Assembly (NCBI GenBank): GCA_001603115.1
Contig: LVBG01000002.1
Span: forward strand, 1-47,583
Direction: 5' to 3'
Source of the DNA: Spirochaetales bacterium Spiro_05
Lineage (GTDB): Bacteria > Spirochaetota > Spirochaetia > Sphaerochaetales > Sphaerochaetaceae
DNA length: 47,583 bases
The notes beneath the pieces were generated by a model. It made no database searches. It was not told the origin of the DNA and saw nothing but the letters and a program-made list of their open reading frames with translations. The position numbers and the translations under genes are program-made. Positions 8,707-16,371 of this stretch are shown piece after piece. The number at the start of each line of letters is the position of its first letter. Position 1 is the stretch's first letter.

Positions 8707-10289
8707 TCATCGCAGATGACGAACCGCTGGTGCTGGTAGGCCTGCAGTCAATGCTGGACTGGGGCAAGCTCGACATAGAAATCGCAGCGGTGGTACGCAA
8801 TGGAAAGATGCTTGAGGATGCAATAGAAGAGCATCTTCCCGACCTTGTCATCACTGACATCAAGATGCCCATCAAAACAGGTTTGGAGGTCCAGAGGCAG
8901 TGCTCCGAGAAGTACGGCAGGTTGCCGCTCTTCATCCTCTTGACCAGTTACGAAGAGTTCTCCTTTGTGAAGGAAGCGCTCAGTTATCAAGCGGTGGACT
9001 ACTTGGTCAAGCTTGAGTTGACCGAGGAGACGTTGCACGCCTCCGTGTCGAAGGCCTTGAAGCTGCTCTCTGAGCTCAAAGGTTCTGAGGAAAGCCACTA
9101 CCCCTTGCTCGAGCGTAGCGCTATGCAAGGATTCAGAGACAAGTTCTTTGTTCGCCTCTTCAATGGCTTGATCGATTCACGCCAAGCCTTTGAGAAACAA
9201 AAGAGGGAGCTGCAACTGACGCTGCAGGAAGCATGGCACGTGGTATGCTATGTGGAAATCAAGTCGAATCAGGAGAAGGCCGAGGTAAGCCTCTACAACA
9301 GCACACTGGGCATGCTCAACCAAACCCTCTCACGCTACCTCACCTGCCATCTCACCAGCCTTGACCTCCATCACCTGGCAATTACCTTCTGCCTGACGGA
9401 AGAGCAACATGCACACTACCGCACCATAGTCCGCCAAGTTCTGGAAAAGACATTGCAAGTCATCTACAACTACTTTTCTGTTAACCTTGTCTGTTCGGTA
9501 GGTCTGGCAGTACAAGATCCTTTTCTCTTGCACACCTCCTTCCTCTCGGCCCGGCAACAGCTCTCCTTGCAAACCTGTGAACAAGCAATCCTTTTTGCCA
9601 GGCCATCAGAGGGAGGCGGCAACAGCTTTTCACTCGATCCGTACAGAAGCCGCCTCACCCGCTCATTTGAAGAAGTCGATGCCCATCAGCTCGCTCTGGT
9701 AATGGAAGATGTGGCAACTGAGATGGAGCAACAGAATCTACTCCCCTTGCAGGCAATTGAAGCAGCAAGCAGCATCCTCTATATGGCCATCAGTTTGCTT
9801 CCCGATGGCCAACATATGGTGGAACTGGCATTTGAAGACCAAGGCGGTGGATATCGGCAGATCTACACCAGCACCTCCACAGCTGCTGCCAGTGCATGGC
9901 TGAGAAAGCTAGCCCAAGGATTGGGAGAACAGCTTCAATCGCGAAAAACCGATTACCGGGCCAAAGTTGTCGCAAATGTCCAGCAGTACATCAAGGAGAA
10001 TGTGAAGCGGAAGCTCAATCTCGGCGAGGTTGCCCTGCTCTTCGGCTTCAGCCAGAACTACCTGAGCAGCCTCTTCTCCCGCTACAGCGGGTGCAGCTTT
10101 GTGGAGTACACCACCCAGATGAAAATCGCTGCAGCCAAGGAGCTGATGGCCAAAGGCGATTACAAGATGTATGAAATTGCCGATATCCTGGGATTTGAAA
10201 GTTCTTTCTACTTCAGCAAGGTATTCAAGAAGGTCGAGGGAGTCTCCCCACGCCAATACCTGCAGCATCTCGAACGCAAACGGAGTTGA
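8691..10289 (+). CDS. YesN-type response regulator with AraC DNA-binding domain
   Basis: A 532-residue response regulator. The receiver domain (1-120) has acidic Asp9/Asp10, phosphoacceptor Asp56 in DLVITDIKMP and the conserved Lys in DYLVKLEL. A long middle region follows, then an AraC-type double helix-turn-helix in the last 100 residues (NLGEVALLFGFSQNYLSSLFSRYSG and YEIADILGFESSFYFSKVFKKVEG). It begins inside the 3' end of the kinase gene with AAAGGAGGG upstream, so the pair is translated together. The 22-bp spaced TGCACAA repeat at 6759-6787 is the likely target. Its stop codon overlaps the start of the second lyase gene. Confidence 0.94.
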   Translation: MATKLIIADDEPLVLVGLQSMLDWGKLDIEIAAVVRNGKMLEDAIEEHLPDLVITDIKMPIKTGLEVQRQCSEKYGRLPLFILLTSYEEFSFVKEALSYQAVDYLVKLELTEETLHASVSKALKLLSELKGSEESHYPLLERSAMQGFRDKFFVRLFNGLIDSRQAFEKQKRELQLTLQEAWHVVCYVEIKSNQEKAEVSLYNSTLGMLNQTLSRYLTCHLTSLDLHHLAITFCLTEEQHAHYRTIVRQVLEKTLQVIYNYFSVNLVCSVGLAVQDPFLLHTSFLSARQQLSLQTCEQAILFARPSEGGGNSFSLDPYRSRLTRSFEEVDAHQLALVMEDVATEMEQQNLLPLQAIEAASSILYMAISLLPDGQHMVELAFEDQGGGYRQIYTSTSTAAASAWLRKLAQGLGEQLQSRKTDYRAKVVANVQQYIKENVKRKLNLGEVALLFGFSQNYLSSLFSRYSGCSFVEYTTQMKIAAAKELMAKGDYKMYEIADILGFESSFYFSKVFKKVEGVSPRQYLQHLERKRS

Positions 10290-12085
10290 TGATGTTCACA
10301 GCCTACCAAAATTCTCTGCCGCCCCATCTGCACACCTACCAGACTGCGCGACCTGCAAGCGATCGTGCGTTTTGGGAACAGCAGGACAAGCAGTTCTCAA
10401 CTTCCATTGCCGAAGATGCCTCAGTACTGCTGGAACAACCCATCCCTTCCTTATTGGCTTCTGATTACCTGGCCTTCACCAAGACGGGAAACCGCGTTCA
10501 CTTTGAGATTGCTTACTTTGCACGCAGAAGGAGGCTCGGCACCCTCACCCTTGCCTACTGCTGCAAACCCGATGCAACCTTGCTGGATGCCATCATTGAC
10601 TGTATCTGGGCAATCTGCGAGGAATCGACCTGGTGTCTGCCGGCACACAACAGCTACATCCGGGACACACCCCAGCTGCCACTTGCCCAGGCAGACCGAC
10701 CGGTGATCGACCTCTTCAGCGCAGATACAGCGGCTACTCTTGCCCAGGCATATGCTCTGCTCAAGGAAGATTTGGACAAGGAAACACCGCTCATCACCCA
10801 ACGAATTGAGCATGAGATCGGCCAACGCATCCATAAGCCATACCTTTCCGAACATTTCTGGTGGATGGGAAAAGACGATGAGCCGATGAACAACTGGACA
10901 GTCTGGTGCACCCAGAATGTCCTGCTTTCCACGTTTCTTCTTCCCACCAACCAGATGTTCCGTCACAAGGTTGCAGAAAAAGCACTTGCCAGCCTCGACT
11001 TCTTTCTCAAGGACTACGGTGATGACGGCTGTTGCTCGGAGGGAGCCCAATACTTTCGGCATGCAGGGCTCTGTCTCTACCTCTGCATCGACCTGCTCAA
11101 TCAAATCGGGGAGCAATGCTTGAAACCAGTCTTCAAGGAACCCAAGATTCGCAACATTGCCTCCTACATCCGTCATATGCATGCCCAAGGCCCCTACTAC
11201 TTCAACTTCTCTGACTGTTCAGCACTTGCAGGCCCCTGTTCAGTTCGTGAGATGCTCTTTGCCCAAGCCGTAGCTGATGCAGAGACTGAGGCCTTTGCCC
11301 TCACCAGTGCAAGACTCAGGCCCAAGCACGAAAAACACCTTCCGTTGGAAATCAACCTCACCTACCGATTGCTCGAACTTGTCCATCAACCCTTGCTGAA
11401 CAGGCAGGCAGTTCCTCCTTCCCCCTCCGATTTCTCCTATCCAAGCGTTGGAATCTATACCAGTCGGGACCAGCACTTCGCCCTTGCAGTGAAGGCAGGG
11501 GGAAACGATGACAGCCACAATCATAATGATACCGGCTCGGTTACTGTGTACAAGGACGGGAAACCGGTATTGATCGACATCGGAGTGGAAACGTATACAA
11601 AACAGACGTTCTCGCCACAGCGTTATGGTATCTGGACCATGCGGTCGGTCTACCACAATGTGACCAACTTCCCCCCGCATGAGCAGTTGGCGGGCAAGGA
11701 CTTTCATAGCATCCTGCTCGAAGAAACAGCAGGCGAAGAGCGCTCCATCCACATGGAACTCTCCCAGGCATATCCACGCACCATCGGACTTAGCTCCTAC
11801 CAGCGCAAAGTGACTCACAAAAAAGGAAAATGCATCGTCATAGAAGAGCACGTGAAGGGAACACCGAAGCCCACGCTCAGCCTGATGACGGTAGAGAAGC
11901 CAGTGGTTGAGGGCAATCTCATCCACCTCGGGAACAACGTGCTGTTCAGCATTTCGGGTGACCTGCTTGCCATCGAGACGGAAACCATTCCTGTCACTGA
12001 TGCCAAATTGCTCGCTGTATGGCCACACGAGGTATATCGGATCAGGATACACTATGAGCATTCACTGGTGGTTACTCTCAGCTGA
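10289..12085 (+). CDS. Second heparinase II/III family lyase, coupled to the regulator gene
   Basis: A protein of about 598 residues with a heparinase II/III-like C-terminal domain. The diagnostic stretch GGNDDSHNHNDTGSV (about residues 404-418) is followed by LIDIGVETYTKQTF and by MRSVYHN, giving the His/Asn/Tyr set of these lyases. The N-terminal part is alpha-helical, as expected for a toroid. No signal peptide is visible, so it should work in the cytoplasm. ATG codons lie at 10289 and 10292; I use the first, which overlaps the regulator stop as TGATG with CGGAG upstream. It is quite unlike the lyase at 441-2441, so the locus probably makes two different cuts. The substrate is not identifiable here. 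Confidence 0.85.
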   Translation: MMFTAYQNSLPPHLHTYQTARPASDRAFWEQQDKQFSTSIAEDASVLLEQPIPSLLASDYLAFTKTGNRVHFEIAYFARRRRLGTLTLAYCCKPDATLLDAIIDCIWAICEESTWCLPAHNSYIRDTPQLPLAQADRPVIDLFSADTAATLAQAYALLKEDLDKETPLITQRIEHEIGQRIHKPYLSEHFWWMGKDDEPMNNWTVWCTQNVLLSTFLLPTNQMFRHKVAEKALASLDFFLKDYGDDGCCSEGAQYFRHAGLCLYLCIDLLNQIGEQCLKPVFKEPKIRNIASYIRHMHAQGPYYFNFSDCSALAGPCSVREMLFAQAVADAETEAFALTSARLRPKHEKHLPLEINLTYRLLELVHQPLLNRQAVPPSPSDFSYPSVGIYTSRDQHFALAVKAGGNDDSHNHNDTGSVTVYKDGKPVLIDIGVETYTKQTFSPQRYGIWTMRSVYHNVTNFPPHEQLAGKDFHSILLEETAGEERSIHMELSQAYPRTIGLSSYQRKVTHKKGKCIVIEEHVKGTPKPTLSLMTVEKPVVEGNLIHLGNNVLFSISGDLLAIETETIPVTDAKLLAVWPHEVYRIRIHYEHSLVVTLS

Positions 12086-12143
12086 TATCGGTTTTTCTTG
12101 TCCAAATTTCCTGACAAATTTGCTCATATGGCAAGAACAGCAA

Positions 12144-12172
12144 TTGTCTTGTCCTAAAACAGGCCCTAGAAT
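12144..12172 (+). promoter_or_regulatory. Sigma70-type promoter of lipoprotein gene
   Basis: TTGTCT (12144-12149), a 17-base spacer and TAGAAT (12167-12172) precede the lipoprotein gene by about 57 bases. Both boxes match the sigma70 consensus at most positions. Confidence 0.55.
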
Positions 12173-12229
12173 CAAAACATCATCTACGTTTTGCTCCAAT
12201 CCCATCCTATTAGTCTTGAGGAGTTTGCC

Positions 12230-13675
12230 ATGACAAAACGACGGTATCTGATCATACTGCTCGCCATCAGCCTCACTCTGGTCTCTTGCGGAACCTTGTT
12301 CACTGCAGGAGGGTCAGAGTATCGCCAAGCCATGTCCGCATACCAAGCACAGGAGTATGAGAAATCGTTCCTCCTTCTCTCTAATGCCCTGCGCATCAAC
12401 CCGACCTTTGAGGAAGCGCTCTCCATGTATCCGGTTGTCTTCAATGAAGGTTCCAGTTTCTACCGTGTCATCATTGCCAACTCAGGCAGCAAGCAGGACC
12501 TGGCTTCAGCTGACAGGCTCTGGACCGCTTACAAAAGCCTGTATGCCATGCATGAGCGTGCACGCATCGATGGGCGTGGGATAGTCGCCTTTGAAGACTA
12601 TTCGCATTCTGTGACAACATCCGGGCAAAAAGCTGCTGAGCTTTGGTTTGCCCAAGCAGAACAGCTGGCATCCAACGCAAGCAGGAAGAGCCAGCAAGAG
12701 GCCGTTGAAGCCTACGAGAAGGCCCAGCTCCGCTACCCCAGCCTCCCCAACCTTGCACAAAGGCTTGCCACCGCCCTCGACAAAGCAACAGTCTCGCTGA
12801 TGGTGGTGGGCAATGGCCCTGATGATGCCTTCCATACCATGGTGTTGGCCGACATCAAGAAGACCTTTGCGCAGGATCGATTTGTGAAAGTGATGGACAG
12901 CCCCAGTTTCCTCAATTCCTCCCATACCAAGGGTCCGACGGAATTGGCCATCGAACATGCCAGAGCAAACCAGGTACACTATCTGCTGGAAGTTATGGTG
13001 TACAACCGGACTGAGCAGATCATAAATGAGCAGCCGGTCCGCCTTCCCCGGGAAAACCCGCTCTTCGACGGCATCAAGCGGACGATGGGCTACACCATCA
13101 AGAATACCGTAAGCTACCGGCTTTTCGATCTGTCAAACCTGAAAGTCATTGCCGGCAACACGTTCGCCAGCGAGGATGGCCCCTACACCTACGACTTCTC
13201 CTATGTGAAGGCGGAAGGCCTGAGAGAGCTGAATCTTGAGGGAACGGGCAAGAAAAACCTGCGCTTCGTCACCACCAATGCAGCACCGGAAATCGCAATT
13301 CCCATCATCAACCAGCTGAGAACCGGTTACTACAACATACCCCGTCCTGCATCTGTTCTCGACACAACCGACCAGACGCAGTGGTATGCCTACTATAAGA
13401 ATCGGTACCACTCCTTCTCAGAACTCGCAAAGAATGAGAGCGGAAGGCAGTTGTTCTATGCCATTGAAGTGGTGCACCACCGCTCGAATGACACCTATAC
13501 CACCCTCGGCGCAACTGTGGAAGACGCTGTCCAGGAGTCAAAGGTGAACAGCGCCATCATGAACGCACTCAGCCATACGGCACGAGAACTCATCGAAGCA
13601 GAGAAACAGAGCCGGGGTGGTTCCTACCAGAAAATTGGGCAGGAAGTAGGAAAGCTCATCAAGGGCGTGTTCTAA
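12230..13675 (+). CDS. Lipoprotein of unknown function with TPR-like N-terminus
   Basis: A 481-residue predicted lipoprotein. The signal sequence ends in LVSC with the lipidated Cys at position 20. Residues about 30-60 (EYRQAMSAYQAQEYEKSFLLLSNALRINP) read like a tetratricopeptide repeat, and about 150-185 contains another helical repeat-like stretch (AVEAYEKAQLRYPS). The C-terminal two thirds is mixed and I do not recognise a family. GAGGAG upstream supports the ATG at 12230; the frame is open 13 codons further. It has its own promoter and a hairpin behind it, so it looks monocistronic. A role in envelope assembly or protein interaction is possible but not shown. Confidence 0.8.
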   Translation: MTKRRYLIILLAISLTLVSCGTLFTAGGSEYRQAMSAYQAQEYEKSFLLLSNALRINPTFEEALSMYPVVFNEGSSFYRVIIANSGSKQDLASADRLWTAYKSLYAMHERARIDGRGIVAFEDYSHSVTTSGQKAAELWFAQAEQLASNASRKSQQEAVEAYEKAQLRYPSLPNLAQRLATALDKATVSLMVVGNGPDDAFHTMVLADIKKTFAQDRFVKVMDSPSFLNSSHTKGPTELAIEHARANQVHYLLEVMVYNRTEQIINEQPVRLPRENPLFDGIKRTMGYTIKNTVSYRLFDLSNLKVIAGNTFASEDGPYTYDFSYVKAEGLRELNLEGTGKKNLRFVTTNAAPEIAIPIINQLRTGYYNIPRPASVLDTTDQTQWYAYYKNRYHSFSELAKNESGRQLFYAIEVVHHRSNDTYTTLGATVEDAVQESKVNSAIMNALSHTARELIEAEKQSRGGSYQKIGQEVGKLIKGVF

Positions 13676-13702
13676 GAATCAAATCTCAGCTCAGAGTAAC
13701 GC

Positions 13703-13723
13703 CATCCCCTGTTTCAGGGGATG
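13703..13723. terminator. Hairpin behind lipoprotein gene
   Basis: CATCCCCTG (13703-13711) and CAGGGGATG (13715-13723) form a perfect 9-bp stem with a TTT loop. No T-run follows, so termination is uncertain. Confidence 0.35.
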
Positions 13724-13812
13724 CGTTGCTTGCGTACAAAGAGCAAAGCCTCCCAAACTGCTATGGGATAGACTCTTGTCCATTTTCATCCAAAGAATTC
13801 CCAATTTTCCGT

Positions 13813-13841
13813 TTGACACCATGCTGTGGCTGGGGTACAGT
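13813..13841 (+). promoter_or_regulatory. Promoter of stand-alone sugar importer ATPase gene
   Basis: TTGACA (13813-13818), a 17-base spacer and TACAGT (13836-13841) lie 29 bases before the ATG. The -35 is a perfect consensus match, suggesting constitutive and fairly strong expression. Confidence 0.65.
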
Positions 13842-13870
13842 TATCCGTAGATAAAATAATTGGAGGCATT

Positions 13871-14968
13871 ATGGCCACAGTACAACTCAAGAACATTTGC
13901 AAAGTGTACGATGGTGGAGTAAAGGCCGTCGACAACGTCAACATTGACATCAAGGACAGACAGTTTGTCGTCCTGGTCGGCCCTTCTGGTTGTGGTAAGT
14001 CCACGACCCTCCGCATGGTAGCAGGTTTGGAAGACATCACCAGTGGTGAGCTTTACATCGACGGGAACATGGTGAATGACGTTCCCCCGAAAGATAGAGA
14101 CATCGCCATGGTATTCCAGAACTATGCTCTGTATCCCCACATGACCGTGTATGATAACATGGCATTCGGTCTGAAGATCCGCAAGTTCCCGAAGGAAGAG
14201 ATTGACCAGCGCGTTCGCGAAGCTGCCAAGATCCTCGAAATCGAGGAACTGCTCGACAGAAAGCCCAAGGCCCTCTCTGGTGGACAGAGACAGCGTGTTG
14301 CAGTAGGCCGCGCAATTGTCCGCAAGCCCAAGGTATTCCTCTTTGACGAACCCCTTTCCAACCTCGACGCAAAACTTCGTGTCCAGATGCGCGCAGAGAT
14401 TTCCTCCCTGCACAACCGCCTCAAGGCAACGATGATCTACGTCACCCACGACCAGGTTGAAGCCCTTACCATGGCAGACGTCATCGTCGTCATGAAGTTT
14501 GGCGTCATCCAGCAGATTGGTGGTCCGCTCGACCTGTACAACAACCCGAACAACAAGTTCGTTGCCGGCTTCATCGGTTCTCCTCCGATGAACTTCCTCG
14601 AAACCGCTGTTGAAGCTGATGGTTCTGACATCTATGTCAACGAAGGAACCTTCCGCCTCAAGGTCACTGCAGAGCAGAAGAAGATGCTTACCCCCTATGT
14701 GGGCAAGTCCGTCACCTTCGGTGTCCGCCCTGAGGATGTAACCTTCAGCAACACCCCCAAGGATGGTGAGACCATCAATGGTACCATCAGTGTGGTTGAA
14801 CCGCTCGGAAGTGAGACTCACGTCTATGTGTCCACCTCCAAGAGCCAGGTCATCGGCAAGATTGAACCGAACCTCGTACCAGCTCCGGATACCAAGATTT
14901 CCTTGATTCCCGACATGGTCAAGGCAAAGTTCTTCGATATGGAGACCGAGCAGGTCATCAAGGCCTAA
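13871..14968 (+). CDS. ugpC: MsmX/UgpC-type sugar importer ATPase, stand-alone
   Basis: A 365-residue ATPase of the MalK/UgpC/MsmX family that powers CUT1 carbohydrate importers. Walker A is GPSGCGKST, the Q-loop lies in VFQNYALYP, the signature is LSGGQRQR, Walker B is VFLFDEPLSNLD, and the H-loop is VTHDQ. The C-terminal 130 residues form the regulatory OB-like domain (FGVRPEDV). The start at 13871 has TTGGAGG just before it. It has its own promoter and a strong terminator and no adjacent permease genes. Both CUT1 permease pairs in this window (3600-5326 and 43768-45532) lack an ATPase, so this protein is the best candidate to serve them, as MsmX does in Bacillus. The symbol reflects family similarity only. 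Confidence 0.95.
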   Translation: MATVQLKNICKVYDGGVKAVDNVNIDIKDRQFVVLVGPSGCGKSTTLRMVAGLEDITSGELYIDGNMVNDVPPKDRDIAMVFQNYALYPHMTVYDNMAFGLKIRKFPKEEIDQRVREAAKILEIEELLDRKPKALSGGQRQRVAVGRAIVRKPKVFLFDEPLSNLDAKLRVQMRAEISSLHNRLKATMIYVTHDQVEALTMADVIVVMKFGVIQQIGGPLDLYNNPNNKFVAGFIGSPPMNFLETAVEADGSDIYVNEGTFRLKVTAEQKKMLTPYVGKSVTFGVRPEDVTFSNTPKDGETINGTISVVEPLGSETHVYVSTSKSQVIGKIEPNLVPAPDTKISLIPDMVKAKFFDMETEQVIKA

Positions 14969-14987
14969 GCTCATAGCTTGCTATTCT

Positions 14988-15014
14988 ACCGGCCCTTTCT
15001 GGGGCCGGTTTTTT
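14988..15014 (+). terminator. Rho-independent terminator of ATPase gene
   Basis: ACCGGCCC (14988-14995) pairs with GGGCCGGT (15002-15009) around a six-base loop and runs into six T's. A textbook intrinsic terminator 20 bases after the stop. Confidence 0.9.
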
Positions 15015-15040
15015 GTATGCACATCCAGCTTTGACATGAG

Positions 15041-15080
15041 GAAAAGAAACCCTTGCGAATCAAACGATCCACAAGGGTTT
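15041..15080 (-). terminator. Probable terminator of monosaccharide importer operon
   Basis: AAACCCTTG (15047-15055) and CAAGGGTTT (15072-15080) form a 9-bp stem with a 16-base loop. On the minus strand it ends in a CTTTTC tract, 24 bases after the permease stop. The U-run is short, so strength is uncertain. Confidence 0.6.
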
Positions 15081-15103
15081 TCACTGGGTGAAACATTGTC
15101 TGG

Positions 15104-16291
15104 TCAGGAGACTTTCGAAGACCTCGATTTGGAGTACAGGTCGAATGCAACGGCAGCGAGAAGGACAAAACCCTTGATCGCCTGCTGCCAGTCAGTGCTG
15201 ATACCGATGATAGACATGCCGTTGTTCAGCACACCGATGAACAGTCCTCCGACCACTGCACCAATGATGGTTCCTACACCACCAGAAACAGCCGAGCCGC
15301 CTACATAACACGCTGCAATGGCATCCATCTCAAAGTTCTGTCCTGCCTTCGGGGTGGCTGAGTTGAGACGTGCGGTGAACACCATGGCAGCTACTGCCGC
15401 CAAGATTGCCATATTGGTATAGATCCAGAACATCACCCATCTGACCTTGACACCTGATAGCTCTGCAGCTTTCCTATTTCCTCCAAGGGCGTAGATATGA
15501 CGGCCCTGAACTGTTTTGGAAGCCACGAATTGATACGCGATAACAAGAATGCCCAACAAAATCAAGATATTGGGAAATCCCTTGTAAACTGCAAAAACTA
15601 CGGTGAACGCAACCAGGACAGTGGCAATGAAGATTACCTTACCGAGCCAAACACCGGCCGGAAGGATATCAAAATCATACTCCTTCTGCTTTTTCCGCTT
15701 TTTAATCTCACTGAACGTAATCAGTGCAACAATGAGCAGGCCGATCAACAGGGTAAAAACATGGAAGTTCAATTTCCCAACGGCAAAACCTCCAAACGGA
15801 TCAGGGATATAGCCGGACGAAATCAACTGGAACTCCCTGGGGAATGGTGCTTTTGTCTGCCCTTTCATGATGACCTGACCAAGACCTCGGAACACAAGCA
15901 TGCCTGCCAAGGTGGCTATGAATGGGGGTACGTTCACGAAGGCAATCCAGAACCCTTGCCACATGCCGATCAGTGCTCCTACCAGCAGCGCAACCAACAT
16001 TGCAACATACGGATTCCACTGCAGATCCACCATCATGACACCGCAAAGCGCTCCGATGAAGCAAACGATGGATCCGACCGAAAGGTCGACGTTTCCCGTC
16101 AGGGTGCACAACAACATACCAACGGCAAGAATCAGAACATAACTGTTCTGAAGCACCAGATTCGTCAGATTTACCGGCCTGAAAAAGATGCCGTCCGTCA
16201 AGAGTCCAAATGAGATCATCGCCACAGCCAAGGCGATGACCATCATGTACTGCCTCACATTCTTCTTCAAAATCGCAATCAAGCCACTCAT
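15104..16291 (-). CDS. mmsB: Monosaccharide ABC transporter permease (MmsB/XylH-like)
   Basis: A 395-residue CUT2 permease with about ten hydrophobic segments. The stretch GNVDLSVGSIVCFIGALCG and the later GGNRKAAELSGVKVRW and GGSAVSGGVGTIIGAVVGG are typical of the AraH/XylH/MmsB family. Its length and internal soluble loop (EIKKRKKQKEYDF) fit the longer MmsB/GguB branch. The ATG at 16291 is chosen because GAAGGAG lies seven bases upstream; an 18-codon upstream extension has no such site. It is the last gene of the chvE-mmsA-mmsB order. The sugar is probably a pentose or hexose such as xylose, arabinose, galactose or glucose. Confidence 0.92.
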   Translation of the reverse strand: MSGLIAILKKNVRQYMMVIALAVAMISFGLLTDGIFFRPVNLTNLVLQNSYVLILAVGMLLCTLTGNVDLSVGSIVCFIGALCGVMMVDLQWNPYVAMLVALLVGALIGMWQGFWIAFVNVPPFIATLAGMLVFRGLGQVIMKGQTKAPFPREFQLISSGYIPDPFGGFAVGKLNFHVFTLLIGLLIVALITFSEIKKRKKQKEYDFDILPAGVWLGKVIFIATVLVAFTVVFAVYKGFPNILILLGILVIAYQFVASKTVQGRHIYALGGNRKAAELSGVKVRWVMFWIYTNMAILAAVAAMVFTARLNSATPKAGQNFEMDAIAACYVGGSAVSGGVGTIIGAVVGGLFIGVLNNGMSIIGISTDWQQAIKGFVLLAAVAFDLYSKSRSSKVS

Positions 16292-16371
16292 CCCACACTC
16301 CTTCTCGTAAGCACACAGCCAAGTATCTATCGGATCCAACGTCACGACATGGTCGGACGAACAGCACTGTC

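Noticed and set aside
13841-14974. 377-codon minus-strand open frame opposite the sugar importer ATPase
   Set aside because: Antisense shadow of a highly conserved ATPase gene; composition is unlike a real protein family and no start site is supported.
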